From positions 1-7,205 of the forward strand of contig JANYBR010000385.1 in the NCBI GenBank assembly GCA_025360685.1: a stretch of 7,205 bases of DNA, in the 5' to 3' direction. This stretch comes from Pseudomonadota bacterium. Lineage in GTDB: Bacteria > Pseudomonadota > Alphaproteobacteria > Micropepsales > Micropepsaceae. Within the stretch, counting starts at the first letter, position 1, and each line of letters begins with the position of its first letter. Both the position numbers and the translations under genes were made by a program. Below, in pieces: positions 1-6,179 of this stretch. Below the pieces are notes generated by a model. It worked only from the letters and a program-made list of their open reading frames with translations. It was not told the origin of the DNA and did not search any database.

Positions 1-157
1 CGAGAAGCAGGTTTGTGGTCTGGCCCGCGGCGGCGCCCGGATTGCGCAGCGCGCCCGACAGGTAGCTTCCGAACACGTTGCCGATGCCGATGCCGGCGCC
101 GACGAGCGCGATGCAGGCGATGCCCGCGCCGATCATTTTTGCTGCTGCGACGTCCAT
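1..157 (-). CDS. atpE: ATP synthase Fo subunit c, 5' part only (cut by window edge)
   Basis: Subunit c forms the proton-carrying rotor ring of F1Fo ATP synthase in the inner membrane. Only the first 52 codons are present; the second helix with the proton-binding acidic residue lies outside the window. The visible part has the start MDVAAAK, a glycine-rich first helix (GAGIGIGN, about residues 20-27) and the polar-loop signature SGALRNP (about 34-40), all hallmarks of the family. The ATG at 157-155 is supported by a good Shine-Dalgarno, AAGGAA at 171-166, 8 nt upstream. The gene starts 18 nt after the atpB stop and is clearly in the same operon. The 3' end is truncated by the window, not by mutation. 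Confidence 0.96.
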   Translation of the reverse strand, partial: MDVAAAKMIGAGIACIALVGAGIGIGNVFGSYLSGALRNPGAAAGQTTNLLL

Positions 158-175
158 AGTCTTAGTTCCTTCCGG

Positions 176-928
176 TCAGTGATGGTCGTGGAGATGAAGA
201 GCTTCGTTGAGATAGATGCAGGTCAGGATCGCGAAGACATAGGCCTGCAGGAACGCGACGAGCAGTTCGAGCAGCATGATCGCCACGATCAGGAACATGG
301 GTGCAATGGACAGCACCGAGAGCACGCCGCCCGCGCCGCCGAGCAGCACGACGAAACCCGCAAACACTGCAAGCATCGTGTGGCCGGCCAGCATGTTGGC
401 GAACAGACGCACCGAAAGGCTGATCGGACGGGTGAGGAACGAAATCACTTCGATCGGCACCAGCAGAAAGAGCAGGGGCAGCGGCGCCTTCGGCACGAAC
501 AGCTTGAGAAAGCCGATGCCGTGCTTTGCGAAGCCGGTGACGATCACGGTCAGGATGACCAGCGACGCCAGTGCGAAAGTGACGGCGATTTGGCTCGTCA
601 CTGTAAACGAGCCCGGCACCATGCCGAAAAAATTGCTGAACAGCACGAAAACGAAAAGCGTGAAGACGAACGGGAAGAAGCGCAGACCGTCTTCGCCGGT
701 CGAAGACTGGATCATATTGGCGACGAATTCGTAGGACATCTCGGCCATCGACTGCGTGCGCGACGGCACCAGTCTGCGCCGGGTCATTGCCAGCGTCAGA
801 AACAGCGACGCGGCGACGGCGACGACAACCATGAGCAGCGACTGATTGGTGAACGAGACATCGTAGCCGCCGATGTACAGGGGCACGATCGGCTTGATGG
901 TGAACTGTTCCATCGGATTCATCGCCAC
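176..928 (-). CDS. atpB: ATP synthase Fo subunit a
   Basis: Subunit a is the stator channel protein that carries protons to and from the c-ring. The 250-residue product is very hydrophobic, with segments near 28-48, 86-105, 113-134, 147-166 and 203-240. The signature SVRLFANMLAGH gives the essential arginine as R174 (E. coli R210), and LQAYVF gives Q228 (E. coli Q252). H183 and E221 sit at the spacings of E. coli E219 and H245, so the acidic/histidine pair is swapped. I chose the GTG at 928 because AAGGAGA (944-938), inside the end of atpI, lies 9 nt upstream of it. In-frame ATGs at 922 and 913 are alternatives, with poorer spacing. Only 4 nt separate the atpI stop from this start, which suggests translational coupling. 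The protein ends in a His-rich tail. Confidence 0.98.
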   Translation of the reverse strand: MAMNPMEQFTIKPIVPLYIGGYDVSFTNQSLLMVVVAVAASLFLTLAMTRRRLVPSRTQSMAEMSYEFVANMIQSSTGEDGLRFFPFVFTLFVFVLFSNFFGMVPGSFTVTSQIAVTFALASLVILTVIVTGFAKHGIGFLKLFVPKAPLPLLFLLVPIEVISFLTRPISLSVRLFANMLAGHTMLAVFAGFVVLLGGAGGVLSVLSIAPMFLIVAIMLLELLVAFLQAYVFAILTCIYLNEALHLHDHH

Positions 929-932
929 GGTC

Positions 933-1280
933 TCAGGTCTCCTTATCGTCCTTCGCCGAGGTCGCGGGGTGAGCTGCGATCTCGGCGTTCAACTCAGTCG
1001 CCGCGCGCATCACATTGCGGATTCCGGCCGCTGCGCCCAGCACGAAAAACACCACGATGAAGAGCGGCCTTGTGTGGATTCCGAAGAACCCGAAGAGCCA
1101 GTCCAGTCCCCATCCCAAGGCGCCACCGACCAGCAGCGCCGCCACGAGCTCCGTCGCAAACCGCGACGCGATGCCCAACTGCGTCGGCGGCGGACGAACA
1201 TCCCGCTTGGCGTTTCGCTTTTGGGCGTCGTCGAGCCGCTCGCCGAGTTCGCGCAGGTTCTCGGGTTCCTGAGCAGCCAT
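933..1280 (-). CDS. atpI: AtpI/AtpZ-family ATP synthase accessory protein
   Basis: The 115-residue protein has a charged N-terminal stretch (LRELGERLDDAQKR) followed by two membrane helices, about residues 40-62 and 71-93. The segments around GWGLDWLFG and GAAAGIRNVMRA match the family's conserved pattern of Gly, Asp and Asn/Arg positions. Proteins of this family assist c-ring or Fo assembly and may help ion supply to Fo; they are usually not required for activity. It is the first gene of the atp operon and ends 4 nt before atpB. The frame is open further upstream, to a TTG at 1304. I prefer the ATG at 1280-1278 because GGGAG (1293-1289) lies 8 nt before it, whereas no convincing Shine-Dalgarno precedes the TTG. 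Confidence 0.93.
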   Translation of the reverse strand: MAAQEPENLRELGERLDDAQKRNAKRDVRPPPTQLGIASRFATELVAALLVGGALGWGLDWLFGFFGIHTRPLFIVVFFVLGAAAGIRNVMRAATELNAEIAAHPATSAKDDKET

Positions 1281-1288
1281 GCTCCCCA

Positions 1289-1293
1289 CTCCC
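1289..1293 (-). promoter_or_regulatory. Shine-Dalgarno of atpI (decides the start)
   Basis: GGGAG on the minus strand lies 8 nt before the ATG at 1280. It falls inside the alternative reading from TTG 1304, so it argues for the shorter, 115-residue protein. Confidence 0.6.
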
Positions 1294-1352
1294 GAAATTG
1301 ACAAAAAACCCGCACAAACGCTGGCCTTCGCGGCTCTCTCGAAGGCGCGCGG

Positions 1353-1381
1353 AACATAGGGTTGGGTATTCCGACTGTCAA
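1353..1381 (-). promoter_or_regulatory. Predicted sigma70-type promoter of the atpIBE operon
   Basis: On the minus strand, TTGACA (1381-1376) is a perfect -35 box. It is followed after exactly 17 nt by TATGTT (1358-1353), which matches four of six -10 consensus positions. Transcription would start near 1346, leaving a leader of about 65 nt before the atpI ATG. It lies in the only sizeable intergenic gap and points at the ATP synthase genes, where a strong constitutive promoter is expected. This is a prediction from sequence alone. Confidence 0.72.
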
Positions 1382-1387
1382 TGACGC

Positions 1388-1400
1388 TAGAATGGTTCTA
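1388..1400. repeat. Short AT-rich inverted repeat upstream of the atp promoter
   Basis: TAGAA-TGG-TTCTA is a 5-bp perfect inverted repeat with a 3-nt centre. It is AT-rich in otherwise GC-rich DNA and sits 6 nt upstream of the -35 box. Its position would suit an activator or repressor site. It is short enough to be chance, and I know no named regulator for it. Confidence 0.3.
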
Positions 1401-1418
1401 ACCAGCGGGATTCCTTGC

Positions 1419-1449
1419 AAAAAACACGGGCGCGGCGAAATGCGCGCGC
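1419..1449 (-). terminator. Possible weak intrinsic terminator after smc
   Basis: On the minus strand, 12 nt past the smc stop, a GC-only stem (5 bp, 1449-1445 with 1434-1430, loop of 10 nt including the ATTTC stretch) is followed by CCGTG and then six T (1424-1419). The stem is short and the T-tract starts 5 nt after it, so this is a weak candidate. It is the only terminator-like element between smc and the atp promoter. Confidence 0.28.
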
Positions 1450-1461
1450 TGCTTGGAAACG

Positions 1462-4400
1462 CTACTCCGCCGCAACCTTTTCCGCCTCCGCGAGCGTAAC
1501 CGAAACGAGCTGGCTGATGCCCCGCTCGGCCATCGTCACCCCGAACAGCCGGTGCATGCGCGACATGGTCAGCGCGTGATGCGTGATGACCAGGAAGCGT
1601 GTGTCGGTCAGGCGGGTCATTTCGTCGAGCATGTTGCAGAAGCGGTCGACATTGGCGTCGTCCAGCGGTGCGTCCACTTCGTCCAGCACACACACCGGCG
1701 CCGGATTGACCAGGAACACGGCAAAGATTAGTGCGAGCGCCGTCAGCGCCTGCTCGCCGCCGGAGAGCAGGGCAAGCGACTGCAGCCGCTTGCCCGGCGG
1801 GCGCGCGAAGATCTCCAGACCGGCTTCGAGCGGATCTTCCGATTCCGTCAAGCTCAGTTTGGCCTCGCCGCCTTCGAACAGTTTGCCGAACAGTTCCTGG
1901 AAATTGCGGTTCACCTTCTCGAACGAGGCAAGCAGCCGTTGGCGGCCTTCGCGGTTCAGGCTCTGGATGCCGCGGCGCAAGCGCTCGATGGCGCCGATCA
2001 GATCGTCTCGGTCGGTGGTGAGCGTCAGGAGACGCGATTCCTGTTCGTTGGCTTCTTCTTCGGCCCGCAGATTGACGCCGCCAAGCTGTTCGCGCTCCTG
2101 CTTCAGCTTCTCGACGCGTTTCTCGGCCTGATCGAGGGCGGGCAATTCTTCATCGTCCTTGATCTCGGCGCGGTCGTAGAGTTCCTCAGGCACCGCTTCG
2201 AGCTCGTCGCGGATACGGTCGCGCAGTTCGTTGATGCGGGCTCCGGCTGCTTCCGAAAGGGCCTGGGCACGGGCGCGCTCCTCGCGTGCCGTCGAAAGAG
2301 CGGCGTCGGCGGCCTTTGATACTTTGTCGGCGTCGGCAAGCAGCGCCTCTGCGGTGGCGCGTGCATCGGCGGCCTGCGCGCGCGCAGTATCGGCGGTGCC
2401 GATCGCGTCGAGCAGGCTGTTTCGCTTTGCCACAACCACGTCGGGGACAGCCTCGGCGGTTGCGAGTTCCGCGGCGAGCTCCTCGCGACGGCGTTCCAGT
2501 TCATCGATATGCGAGGCAGCCGCGTTGCGGCGCTCTTCCCAGCGGGCCCGGTCATCGGCAATGGCGGACAGGCGGCGCATCCGCGCATCACCTTCGCGCT
2601 TCAGACCGTCCAGCGTGGCGCGCGCTTCGCTGTATTCGGAGCGCGCTTCGGCGGTGCGGGTGCGGGCAGCCGCGCCGTCCTGGCCAAGGACAACGCCGTC
2701 ACCGAGCGCGGCGAGTTCCGCATCGGCCTGAGCCCGCGATTCAAGCGCCGCGTCCTGCGACTGTTTCAGTCGGCGGATTTCCGCTTCGAGCGATGCCAGC
2801 TGCGAGGCGCGCTCCGCGGCAGCGCGCGCGGCCTTGGTCGAATTGTCCTGCGATGCGATGAGGGCATAATCGGTGTTGCGCTCATCCTGTTCGGCGGTGC
2901 GTTCGGCTTCCCTGGCCGCCGCTGCCGTGTCCCGTGCCGCAGAATAGATCGCGAACATCTTGGCGCGCAGGTCCCGGGCGCCCTCGATCTCCGTGTCGAG
3001 CGCCGTGAGGCGATTGCGCTGCGACAAGCGAACCGCGGCTGCGGACGGTGCGTCGGCGGAGGCGGAAAATCCGTCCCAGCGCCACAAATCGCCGCGCGGT
3101 GAAACCAGTCTCTGACCGGGCTTCAAGGTACCTTGCAGCCCTTTACCCTGGTCGGGGAAGACAATGCCGGTCATGGCAAGTCGGCGGGCGAGCGCTTCCG
3201 GTGCCTGCACGAAATCGCCGAGGGACTTCACACCGGCTGGCAGAGGAGCGGACGAATCGAACGGTCCAAGATTGCGCCAGTGCTGCGGCGAGGCTTCGTC
3301 GAGCGGCGCCTGGAGGTCATCGCCCAACGCGGCAGCGAGTGCCGCTTCGTAGCCGGGACGGACCTTGACCGCATCGATCAGCGGCGGAAACAAATCGGGG
3401 CCTTCGGGCCGCAACAGATCCCCGAGCGCCTTGGCTTCGGCTGCCAGGCGCTGCCATTCACGCTCGGCATTTTCCAGCGGCTCGCGGGAGTCGGCTTCGG
3501 CGCGCTCGGCTTCGTCAAGAGTGGCGCGGGCGGCGTTGGCTGCGATGCGTGCCGCTTCGGCGCGCGCGCGCGCGGAATCTGCGACGGACTCGGCGGCGCG
3601 AACGTCGGGTGCCTCGGACGCGGTCTGCATGGCGCGGTCAAGCCTTGCTTGAGCTTCCGTGAGCTGCTGCCCACTTGTCTCGGCCAGCGCAGTCGCAAGT
3701 TCGCGCGAACGCTCCTGGCTCGATTTGCGCGCATGCCACTCCGCGAGTTCGGAGGTCAGCCGTTCGAGATTGCGTTCTGCCGCGGCGAGCGCCCGGTTCA
3801 GCGACGTCGCCGCCGCCTCAGCTTCCTGGAGCTCCTCGCTGGAGCGGGCAATCAAATTTTCGATGCCGCCGGCTTCGGTCGTGAGCACGCCCAAAGCGGT
3901 CGCCGCATCCTTGTCGAGAACGCGGTCGCGCTCGATGTCCTGTTCGGTCTGAGCGATGCGCTGGCGCAGGCGTTGGGCCATTTCACGGGCGCGCGCTTCC
4001 TCGGCTTCCAGCGCTTCGCGTTCGACAACCAGCCTGTGCAACGCGGCCGAGCGTTCGGCCTCGATCTGGCGTAGCGGCGGAAGTTCGCTGGCGGCGTTGG
4101 CCTGTGCGATCGAGGCCTCGGCGGCGCGGCCGGTGCAGGCTTCGACGAGCGACGAGGCTGCCTTGAGCTCTTCGTCGACGGCCCGCATGCGCAGTTCCGC
4201 CGCGGTCCAGCGCAGATAGTGCGCCAGTGCTTCGGCCTTGCGGATATGACCGGAGAGATTGCGATAGCGCGACGCCTGCCGTGCCTGGCGCTTCAGGTTG
4301 GCAAGTTGGGTCTCGACCTCGCGGATCACATCGTCCAGCCGGCCGAGATTGGTTTCGGCCGCGCGCAGGCGCAATTCGGCTTCGTGACGGCGCTGATGCA

Positions 4401-4917
4401 ACCCGCCGATTCCGGCTGCTTCCTCGAGAATGGCGCGTCGAGCCAGCGGCTTCTGACTGATCAGCAGGCCGATCTGGCCCTGGCGCACAAAGGCCGTGGA
4501 GCCGGCGCCGGTGGACGCGTCGGCGAAGAAGAGTTGCACGTCACGCTGGCGGACGTCCCGGCCATTGATGCGATAGACCGAACCGGCCTCGCGTTCGATG
4601 CGGCGCGATATTTCGATCGAGTCGTATTCGTTGTAGGCGCCCGTGGCGCTGCGGTCCGCATTGTCGATGAAGATCGTTACTTCGGCCATGTTGCGAGCCG
4701 GACGGCCGGCGGAGCCGGAGAAGATTACATCGTCCATCTCGCTGCCGCGCACAGATGTCGGGCGTGTTTCGCCCATCACCCAGCGCAAGGCGTCGAAAAG
4801 ATTGGACTTGCCGCAGCCATTCGGCCCGACCACGGCCGTCAGGCCTGGCTCGACATAGAGCTCCGTCGGCTCGACGAACGATTTGAAACCGGAAAGCCTG
4901 AGCCGAGTAAATTTCAA
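1462..4917 (-). CDS. smc: Chromosome segregation protein SMC
   Basis: This is the ATPase of the bacterial condensin complex, which dimerises and, with ScpA and ScpB, organises and helps segregate the nucleoid. Neither scp gene is in the window. The 1151-residue length is normal. The N-terminal head has Walker A GPNGCGKS (31-38) and the RQGQI Q-loop region (145-149). An Ala/Glu/Arg-rich coiled coil covers about 170-500, the hinge about 505-630 and the return coil about 635-985. The C-terminal head has the signature LSGGEQ (1051-1056), Walker B VCVLDE with D1079/E1080, the D-loop DAPLDD, and the switch histidines at 1113-1114. The start is TTG 4917-4915: the family begins MKFTRLRL here, and the codon just before is an in-frame TAA. 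The Shine-Dalgarno is weak (AGGA, 4933-4930, 12 nt away), so translation is probably modest. The stop of the upstream thiol oxidoreductase gene is 34 nt away, which suggests co-transcription. The hinge has RGDLWRWDGF (608-617) instead of the usual double-glycine motif. Confidence 0.98.
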   Translation of the reverse strand: MKFTRLRLSGFKSFVEPTELYVEPGLTAVVGPNGCGKSNLFDALRWVMGETRPTSVRGSEMDDVIFSGSAGRPARNMAEVTIFIDNADRSATGAYNEYDSIEISRRIEREAGSVYRINGRDVRQRDVQLFFADASTGAGSTAFVRQGQIGLLISQKPLARRAILEEAAGIGGLHQRRHEAELRLRAAETNLGRLDDVIREVETQLANLKRQARQASRYRNLSGHIRKAEALAHYLRWTAAELRMRAVDEELKAASSLVEACTGRAAEASIAQANAASELPPLRQIEAERSAALHRLVVEREALEAEEARAREMAQRLRQRIAQTEQDIERDRVLDKDAATALGVLTTEAGGIENLIARSSEELQEAEAAATSLNRALAAAERNLERLTSELAEWHARKSSQERSRELATALAETSGQQLTEAQARLDRAMQTASEAPDVRAAESVADSARARAEAARIAANAARATLDEAERAEADSREPLENAEREWQRLAAEAKALGDLLRPEGPDLFPPLIDAVKVRPGYEAALAAALGDDLQAPLDEASPQHWRNLGPFDSSAPLPAGVKSLGDFVQAPEALARRLAMTGIVFPDQGKGLQGTLKPGQRLVSPRGDLWRWDGFSASADAPSAAAVRLSQRNRLTALDTEIEGARDLRAKMFAIYSAARDTAAAAREAERTAEQDERNTDYALIASQDNSTKAARAAAERASQLASLEAEIRRLKQSQDAALESRAQADAELAALGDGVVLGQDGAAARTRTAEARSEYSEARATLDGLKREGDARMRRLSAIADDRARWEERRNAAASHIDELERRREELAAELATAEAVPDVVVAKRNSLLDAIGTADTARAQAADARATAEALLADADKVSKAADAALSTAREERARAQALSEAAGARINELRDRIRDELEAVPEELYDRAEIKDDEELPALDQAEKRVEKLKQEREQLGGVNLRAEEEANEQESRLLTLTTDRDDLIGAIERLRRGIQSLNREGRQRLLASFEKVNRNFQELFGKLFEGGEAKLSLTESEDPLEAGLEIFARPPGKRLQSLALLSGGEQALTALALIFAVFLVNPAPVCVLDEVDAPLDDANVDRFCNMLDEMTRLTDTRFLVITHHALTMSRMHRLFGVTMAERGISQLVSVTLAEAEKVAAE

Positions 4918-4951
4918 TTAAATGCGCCGTCCTACGCTGATGCGCCGGCCA

Positions 4952-5620
4952 CTACTTTTTGGCCAGCAGGGAATCCAATCGTGCCTTCAAATCCGACCAG
5001 GGCATTCCGCCCGCCTGCTGAACGTCGCCATTGAGGACCAGCGTCGGAGTGCCGCTCACGCCATACCGTGTGGCAGCATCCGCTGCGACGGCCATGATGC
5101 GCTTCTGCTCATCCTGGTTGTTCATACATGCATCGACCTGCTCTGTGCTCATGCCGGCGATTCGGCTCACGGCCATTAGACCACCGCGAACGTCCGTTAC
5201 GCCATTCTCCGGATCCCACTTCGCCTGATTCCGGAACAGAAGGTCAATGAACTGAAAATAGTTATCCGCAGGCTGGCAGCGGGCGAGCTCCTCGGCGGGG
5301 ACATCTGCTGCCCCGATGGGAAAGACGCGAAAGATGTAGAACACCTTGCCCTTGTCGATGTACTCGGCGCGAAGATGCGGGATGATCTCTTCATTGAAGC
5401 GCGCGCAGTGCGGACACATCGGCGCGGCATACTCGATCAAGGTGATCGGTGCGCCCGGCGTTCCCAAGGTCCGGTCGCCGGGTACGGCGCCACTGGTCGT
5501 GATGCTGGCGGCCATTATGGCCGGCTCCGGCGCCGAACTTCGGCTCCAAAAGTAAGAGACGCCGCCAACCGCCAACACGGCCAGAACAACAATACCGATA
5601 AGGACTTGTGTGCGCGTCAC
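4952..5620 (-). CDS. DsbA-family thiol:disulfide oxidoreductase, membrane-anchored (thioredoxin fold)
   Basis: This is a probable periplasmic thiol oxidoreductase that makes or exchanges disulfides in exported proteins. Of the 222 residues, about 6-25 form one hydrophobic segment after MTRTQ, most likely an N-terminal anchor. I see no obvious cleavage site, but a signal peptide cannot be excluded. The thioredoxin-like domain runs from about 50 to 218, with active site C69-P-H-C72 (in APMCPHCARF) and the cis-proline loop SGTPTL (T191-P192). Two further cysteines, C115 and C165, lie in the inserted helical part. The overall shape fits the DsbA-like Thioredoxin_4 group (BdbD/DsbG-like) better than classical DsbA. 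The start is GTG 5620-5618, with GGAG (5630-5627) 6 nt upstream. It lies between the DUF721 gene (52 nt gap) and smc (34 nt gap) on the same strand. The substrate is unknown. Confidence 0.92.
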   Translation of the reverse strand: MTRTQVLIGIVVLAVLAVGGVSYFWSRSSAPEPAIMAASITTSGAVPGDRTLGTPGAPITLIEYAAPMCPHCARFNEEIIPHLRAEYIDKGKVFYIFRVFPIGAADVPAEELARCQPADNYFQFIDLLFRNQAKWDPENGVTDVRGGLMAVSRIAGMSTEQVDACMNNQDEQKRIMAVAADAATRYGVSGTPTLVLNGDVQQAGGMPWSDLKARLDSLLAKK

Positions 5621-5672
5621 GGGCGACTCCGCCTTGGGTTCCGCCTGCTTTTGGCAGAGGTGGCGGCGCGGT

Positions 5673-6170
5673 TCAATCCGTCAACCGGCCGCCGGCGCGT
5701 CTGCGGGCCAGGTTCACCAAGGCGTTACCCAAGCCCTCTGGCCCGTGCCACACCCGAACCGGATCAGTCGTGGCCGGTTCGGCAGGCCTGGGGAAACGTC
5801 TTGGCTCCGGAAGCGGCGTAAGCGAGCCTTGGACAAAGCGCAGCTTCGCCACTGCGGGTCGACCGAGATACGCATTGATTCGTTCGCACAGCGAACGGCT
5901 TTCATGTTGCAGGAAAAGTGCGGCGGCGGGTTCGGCCCTGAGCGTCAGGGTGCCACCCGATGCGCCGTCCATGAATTTGATCGGGCGCGCGATGCGCGCC
6001 GTGTCAGCGCCCGCGATTTCGACCCAGCGCAGCACCAAGGTGGGGTCGACAAACCCGGCACGCGCGAATGCGGTCCGTGCCGAGTAGCCGATGTCCCGGC
6101 CCACAGGCTCGGGTCGCGCGCGCCGCTGCGGTGGTTCTTCGGGTTGTTTGTCTTTGACGTTTTGCGCCAT
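5673..6170 (-). CDS. DUF721 / DciA-family protein (probable replicative helicase loader or partner)
   Basis: The 165-residue protein belongs to the DUF721 family. DciA, its best-known member, is associated with DnaB loading in bacteria that lack DnaC or DnaI. That role is inferred from the family, not shown here. The visible hallmarks are LRWVEIAG (about 47-54), a central TLTLRAEPAAALFLQHES stretch (74-91), then the ERINAYLG and AVAKLRFVQG segments (about 96-115). These form the KH-like N-terminal domain. The C-terminal third is Pro/Arg-rich, with no recognised domain, and the first 28 residues are charged and look disordered. I chose the ATG at 6170-6168. The frame stays open to a TTG at 6206, which would overlap mutY and adds an Arg-rich leader that looks non-native. 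No clear Shine-Dalgarno or promoter is visible. It is the first gene of the likely DUF721 - DsbA-like - smc unit. Confidence 0.85.
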   Translation of the reverse strand: MAQNVKDKQPEEPPQRRARPEPVGRDIGYSARTAFARAGFVDPTLVLRWVEIAGADTARIARPIKFMDGASGGTLTLRAEPAAALFLQHESRSLCERINAYLGRPAVAKLRFVQGSLTPLPEPRRFPRPAEPATTDPVRVWHGPEGLGNALVNLARRRAGGRLTD

Positions 6171-6179
6171 GCTCGCAGT

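Noticed and set aside
179..1060. Long plus-strand open frame (293 codons) opposite atpB and atpI
   Set aside because: Its product is dominated by His, Gln, Glu and Arg, which is what the complement of a membrane-protein gene gives in GC-rich DNA. atpB and atpI are certain on the other strand.
1303..1333. Attenuator-like structure in the atpI leader (CCGC ... GCGG followed by T6, minus strand)
   Set aside because: The stem is only 4 bp with a 16-nt loop and does not extend with further pairs, so it is unlikely to be a working terminator.
3560..3572. 13-nt alternating GC run inside smc
   Set aside because: It encodes Ala/Arg residues of the coiled coil in frame and is ordinary for this composition; no sign of function.
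3133..4074. Plus-strand open frame of 313 codons opposite smc
   Set aside because: It is antisense to the smc hinge and coiled coil, has no recognisable motif, and is explained by the lack of stop codons in GC-rich coding DNA.
4219..5034. Plus-strand open frame of 271 codons spanning the smc start
   Set aside because: It is antisense to the Smc head, whose Walker A region is unmistakable; no domain or start signal supports it.
5621..5672. Two GGCGGA direct repeats and a small CTGC/GCAG hairpin between DUF721 and the DsbA-like gene
   Set aside because: They are too short and GC-typical to separate from chance; one repeat copy simply contains the Shine-Dalgarno of the DsbA-like gene.
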